Part shown: in pieces, positions 61,528 to 64,000 of the stretch
Layout: each line of letters begins with the position of its first letter
Position numbering within the stretch: position 1 is the first letter of the stretch
Assembly (NCBI GenBank): GCA_041659545.1
Contig: JBAZYB010000001.1
Span: forward strand, 149,628 to 213,627
Origin: Hyphomicrobium_A sp041659545
GTDB taxonomy: Bacteria; Pseudomonadota; Alphaproteobacteria; Rhizobiales; Hyphomicrobiaceae
DNA: 64,000 nt
Direction of reading: 5' to 3'
The notes under the pieces: generated by a model
The model's input: only the letters and a program-made list of their open reading frames with translations
Told to the model about the DNA's origin: nothing
Database searches by the model: none
Made by a program: the position numbers and the translations under genes

Positions 61528-62586
61528 ATGAATGTATCGCTGACACAACTGACAGTCGCTGACCTTTGTGATTCGCTTAAGCGCGGTGACGTGACAGTCA
61601 ATACCGATTACCAACGGACACCCCGTGTCTGGCCAGATGCGGCTCGCTCTTTTCTAATCGAGACAATTCTGCTTGGTTATCCGATCCCGAAGCTGTATCT
61701 TGCCCAACTCACTGACGTAAAAACTCGGCAAACGAGAAAAGAGATCGTCGATGGTCAGCAGCGAGCGACCGCTATTGCAGAGTTCTTAGCTGGGGGCTTC
61801 AGGCTGAGCCGAAAATCATTGCCAGATAGTGCGGCAGGCAAGGCGTTTGAGGAACTCGACGACGAGCTGAAGGGACGATTCTTGGCTTATAGCCTGACCG
61901 CGGACCTGATTATCGGTGCAACCAATGAAGATATCCGCGAGGTGTTTCGCAGGATGAATTCATATACGGTGCCACTGAATGCGGAAGAGAAGCGCCACGC
62001 AGAGTTCCAAGGCGACTTTAAGTGGTTTATCTATCGCATGTCGAAGAGGTTCGCACAAGCACTCGAGGACGCTGGGGTCTTTAGCGAGAAGGCGCTCGCC
62101 AGGATGGCGGACGCGAAACTGCTTACCGAGTATTGCCACGCTGTGATGTTTGGCATCACCACGACGAGCGCGGCTGTCCTGAGGAGGCTGTACGCCGAGA
62201 ATGACAAGGACTTCTCGAACGAAAAGCAGATTGAACGACTTGTCGTCACGGCTCTTGATGAGTTGATTGACTTGAGCGGTATCCACAACAGTCCCTTGAT
62301 GAAACCGCATCAAGCCTATTCCCTTCTTCTCGCGTTAGCGCACAGCAAGATGGGCATTCGTTCATTGGACGGCGACTATTCGTTTGCGGGAACGCGACGA
62401 CCTAAGCGGCAAGTGCAACTCGAGAATCTAGCGATCCTTTCAGAGGCGCTCGACGACCCTGATGATGCGCCACGGCGCCTCCGGACCTTTCTCGAAGCCT
62501 CCGAAGAACGCACTAACGTGGCGGACCAACGTCAAACACGCTTCAAGTGGTACTGCCGAGCGTTAGATAACAAGCTGCGTGCATGA
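61528..62586 (+). CDS. DUF262 (GmrS/ParB-like) protein 2
   Basis: 352 aa. Same family but divergent: VNTDYQRTPRVWPD, GYPIPKLYLAQL, EIVDGQQRATAIAEFLAGG, VFRRMNSYTVPLNAEEKRHAEF. Its C-terminus differs from DUF262-1. It overlaps the following gene as ATGA. A second DUF262 in one operon, each with its own partner, suggests duplication of the module. Confidence 0.88.
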   Translation: MNVSLTQLTVADLCDSLKRGDVTVNTDYQRTPRVWPDAARSFLIETILLGYPIPKLYLAQLTDVKTRQTRKEIVDGQQRATAIAEFLAGGFRLSRKSLPDSAAGKAFEELDDELKGRFLAYSLTADLIIGATNEDIREVFRRMNSYTVPLNAEEKRHAEFQGDFKWFIYRMSKRFAQALEDAGVFSEKALARMADAKLLTEYCHAVMFGITTTSAAVLRRLYAENDKDFSNEKQIERLVVTALDELIDLSGIHNSPLMKPHQAYSLLLALAHSKMGIRSLDGDYSFAGTRRPKRQVQLENLAILSEALDDPDDAPRRLRTFLEASEERTNVADQRQTRFKWYCRALDNKLRA

Positions 62587-63230
62587 CGCCGTGCCGGGAC
62601 TTGTTAGTCCTTCGTAGTCGTGCTCTGAACTATTTGAACCGACTTCGGGAGCTTGGGTCGGATGCCGCAGTGTCGTTCCCTGACCGCGGAGCCAAGCTGA
62701 CTATCGGCCACGTGACGATCGAGTTACAAAATACGTGGTCGCTTTTTGCCCGTTCGTACATACTCTCCTGGACGTTAACGCCACGCAGGGCAACTGGCGG
62801 ACGCATCCGGATCGGGAAGCCCGTCTCCGATTTCAACAACGCAATCACTCTATTAAACGCTAGGCACAAGCCACACCTAACGGTGCCGATAAGCGGAACA
62901 TGGCACCGTCGAGACGAGCCACCCTGGCACGACCCACAGGTAATTCTCACTTCATGTCTTGATCTCGGCTGCTCGCATTCCACGCAGGTGCAGGCCGCTT
63001 TCAGTCTCTCGACCGCAGTGTTTCAGCATTTGCCGGTGTTTCGGAATTTCTTTGGTCACCGTAACCTCGGTACGGCCAATGCTGCAAGGCAAATCGCGCC
63101 TCAGTATTCGATTCCAAGCTACCTACATCCAGTCGAGATCTTGTTGCGCAAGCCGGCTGGTCGGCCATATCCACTGGTCTTGGATTGGGTCGATGACATC
63201 GCTACCACAATAGAGCTCTTGTGCGACTAA
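62583..63230 (+). CDS. HEPN-like protein paired with DUF262-2
   Basis: 215 aa. Family not recognised overall, but FRNFFGHRNLGTANAARQ contains RNxxxH at about residues 152-157, the HEPN ribonuclease motif, embedded in helices; the partner position is the same as that of the HEPN gene at 60756. Cysteines (LTSCLDLGCSH) precede it. The N-terminal half is strand-rich, unlike the usual all-helical HEPN, so the assignment is tentative. Confidence 0.6.
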   Translation: MTPCRDLLVLRSRALNYLNRLRELGSDAAVSFPDRGAKLTIGHVTIELQNTWSLFARSYILSWTLTPRRATGGRIRIGKPVSDFNNAITLLNARHKPHLTVPISGTWHRRDEPPWHDPQVILTSCLDLGCSHSTQVQAAFSLSTAVFQHLPVFRNFFGHRNLGTANAARQIAPQYSIPSYLHPVEILLRKPAGRPYPLVLDWVDDIATTIELLCD

Positions 63231-63865
63231 CGCGCGCGAGATGGATTCTGAACGAAAGGTCGCGTAACTGTTTCGCTTGGCGGCAGATCTTGCACCGCTC
63301 GGTGAAATCCATCTACTGTCACTCGTGCCATCAGGTGGAATGCGCGTCTTGTTATTGGCGATAGCCAGCCAATTGTGTCCGGTGTTTCGCAAACTCCTTG
63401 AGCCGCGACACGAACCATTTCGTCAGCAATTCCCTGGCCGCGAACCTTCGGGTGCAGCCAGATGTGGGCAATGCTCCACCGAACTAAGTCGTCAATCGAA
63501 TTCAAGAGTTCGAACTCTGGCCGCGACGTCCACCGGTAATGCTGAATGACGGGTCGTCGCTCCAGCACAAGGATGCCGACACCGAAAGACTCACGCGCGA
63601 CCAACAAGGCATGGGCGTTCAGCACACGCGGCGAAAATCGTTCGTCGGCGTAATATTGCGGGACGTCGTAACCACCTTCGAATATAGGTTCCCGGATGGA
63701 ACGCCGCGACACACGCTCAGCTCGGATCCGTGCATAAGTCGGAGACGACGGTCTAACAAGCAGCACCTTGTGGTCAGCGATCCTTCCGACCGATTCAAAC
63801 GCTCCGAGCTGGCGCAGGCGGACGCCATGCTCCCATTCGTGATGCGCTACTAAATGGGCGCGCAC
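63227..63865 (-). CDS. GNAT-family N-acetyltransferase
   Basis: 212 aa, GTG start at 63865 (or later). The acetyl-CoA motif A is clear: IAHIWLHPKVRGQGIADEMV, with RGQGIA as the pyrophosphate loop. Substrate unknown. Convergent with the last gene of the DUF262/HEPN operon, overlapping it by four bases. Upstream lies the IS-like end at the window edge. Confidence 0.75.
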   Translation of the reverse strand: MRAHLVAHHEWEHGVRLRQLGAFESVGRIADHKVLLVRPSSPTYARIRAERVSRRSIREPIFEGGYDVPQYYADERFSPRVLNAHALLVARESFGVGILVLERRPVIQHYRWTSRPEFELLNSIDDLVRWSIAHIWLHPKVRGQGIADEMVRVAAQGVCETPDTIGWLSPITRRAFHLMARVTVDGFHRAVQDLPPSETVTRPFVQNPSRAR

Positions 63866-63872
63866 ACTGGGC

Positions 63873-64000
63873 CCCCTGTCAAACGACAGGGGAAATTGAC
63901 CCCCTTACGCCACTAAAACTGACCCCCTCCTAATCAGTGTTTTCTGCGGTCAGCGCGAGCCGGCTCGCCGGCGAGCGCCCCCTCGCGGTGTGGCACCGCG
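63873..64000. mobile_element. End of an IS21-like element (partial, at window edge)
   Basis: CCCCTGTC-aaac-GACAGGGG hairpin (63873-63892), then two similar AATTGACCCCC / AACTGACCCCC units about 20 bases apart, as in IS21-family termini. A perfect 14-bp palindrome GCTCGCCGGCGAGC is at 63963-63976. The transposase would lie outside the window. Confidence 0.55.

Overview
The window is GC-rich bacterial DNA, densely coded with frequent ATGA/GTGA overlaps. It has no rRNA, no complete tRNA and little housekeeping content. The two short lipoproteins with Ig-like repeats, the anti-sigma-type zinc finger fragment and the short GGCAGAGGATGG-type intergenic repeats would fit a soil Acidobacteriota lineage, but that placement is inference and no marker gene settles it.

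Region 1 (1-28.6 kb) is one long, mostly plus-strand biosynthetic gene cluster. It encodes four cobalamin-binding radical SAM enzymes (three close paralogues, the first cut by the window edge, plus one divergent). It also encodes a glutamine-dependent asparagine synthase homologue, two Fe(II)/2-oxoglutarate-type oxygenases, four methyltransferase-like proteins, a stand-alone acyl carrier protein and a fusion of homocitrate-synthase-like, cupin and carrier domains. Two adenylate-forming ligases, four alpha/beta-hydrolase-fold proteins (two with Cys in place of the nucleophilic Ser), an Asp/Glu racemase homologue, an ABC exporter and a DAHP synthase complete it. The logic is activation of an acid, tethering to a carrier, chain extension, C-methylation or rearrangement by radical chemistry, oxidation, amidation and export. 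I do not recognise the product.

Region 2 (28.6-30.7 kb) is a scar: an anti-sigma-like fragment, a gene cut by an IS21-type end with seven 22-23 bp repeats, and a truncated, apparently frameshifted IstA transposase.

Region 3 (30.7-42.6 kb) looks like a defence island. It holds two unknown proteins followed by a NERD-nuclease/P-loop ATPase of 824 aa, a BilABCD-type ubiquitin-like conjugation operon (Ubl, E2, JAB peptidase, E1), two secreted lipoproteins (one a metallopeptidase) behind a 12-G tract, and a patatin/NUDIX pair.

Region 4 (43.0-47.7 kb) is a compact serine-recombinase island bounded by 63-bp near-identical direct repeats. It carries a LexA-like repressor and a second, unrelated ubiquitin-like system (Ubl, DUF6791-type E1, DUF6527 protein, Cas2/SinR-like protein). 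A tmRNA-like 3' end lies beside its right repeat.

Region 5 (47.8-57.9 kb) is an integrative element: a second serine recombinase, SpoVG-like and RadC genes, a nested inverted-repeat control or origin region, then a plus-strand operon with HTH regulator, tandem Dam-type methylases, conjugative-type ATPase, replication-relaxation protein, excisionase and tyrosine integrase, closed by a strong terminator.

Region 6 (58.3-63.9 kb) is a five-gene operon, DNA methyltransferase followed by two successive DUF262 + HEPN-like pairs, then a convergent GNAT acetyltransferase and the end of another IS21-like element at the window edge.
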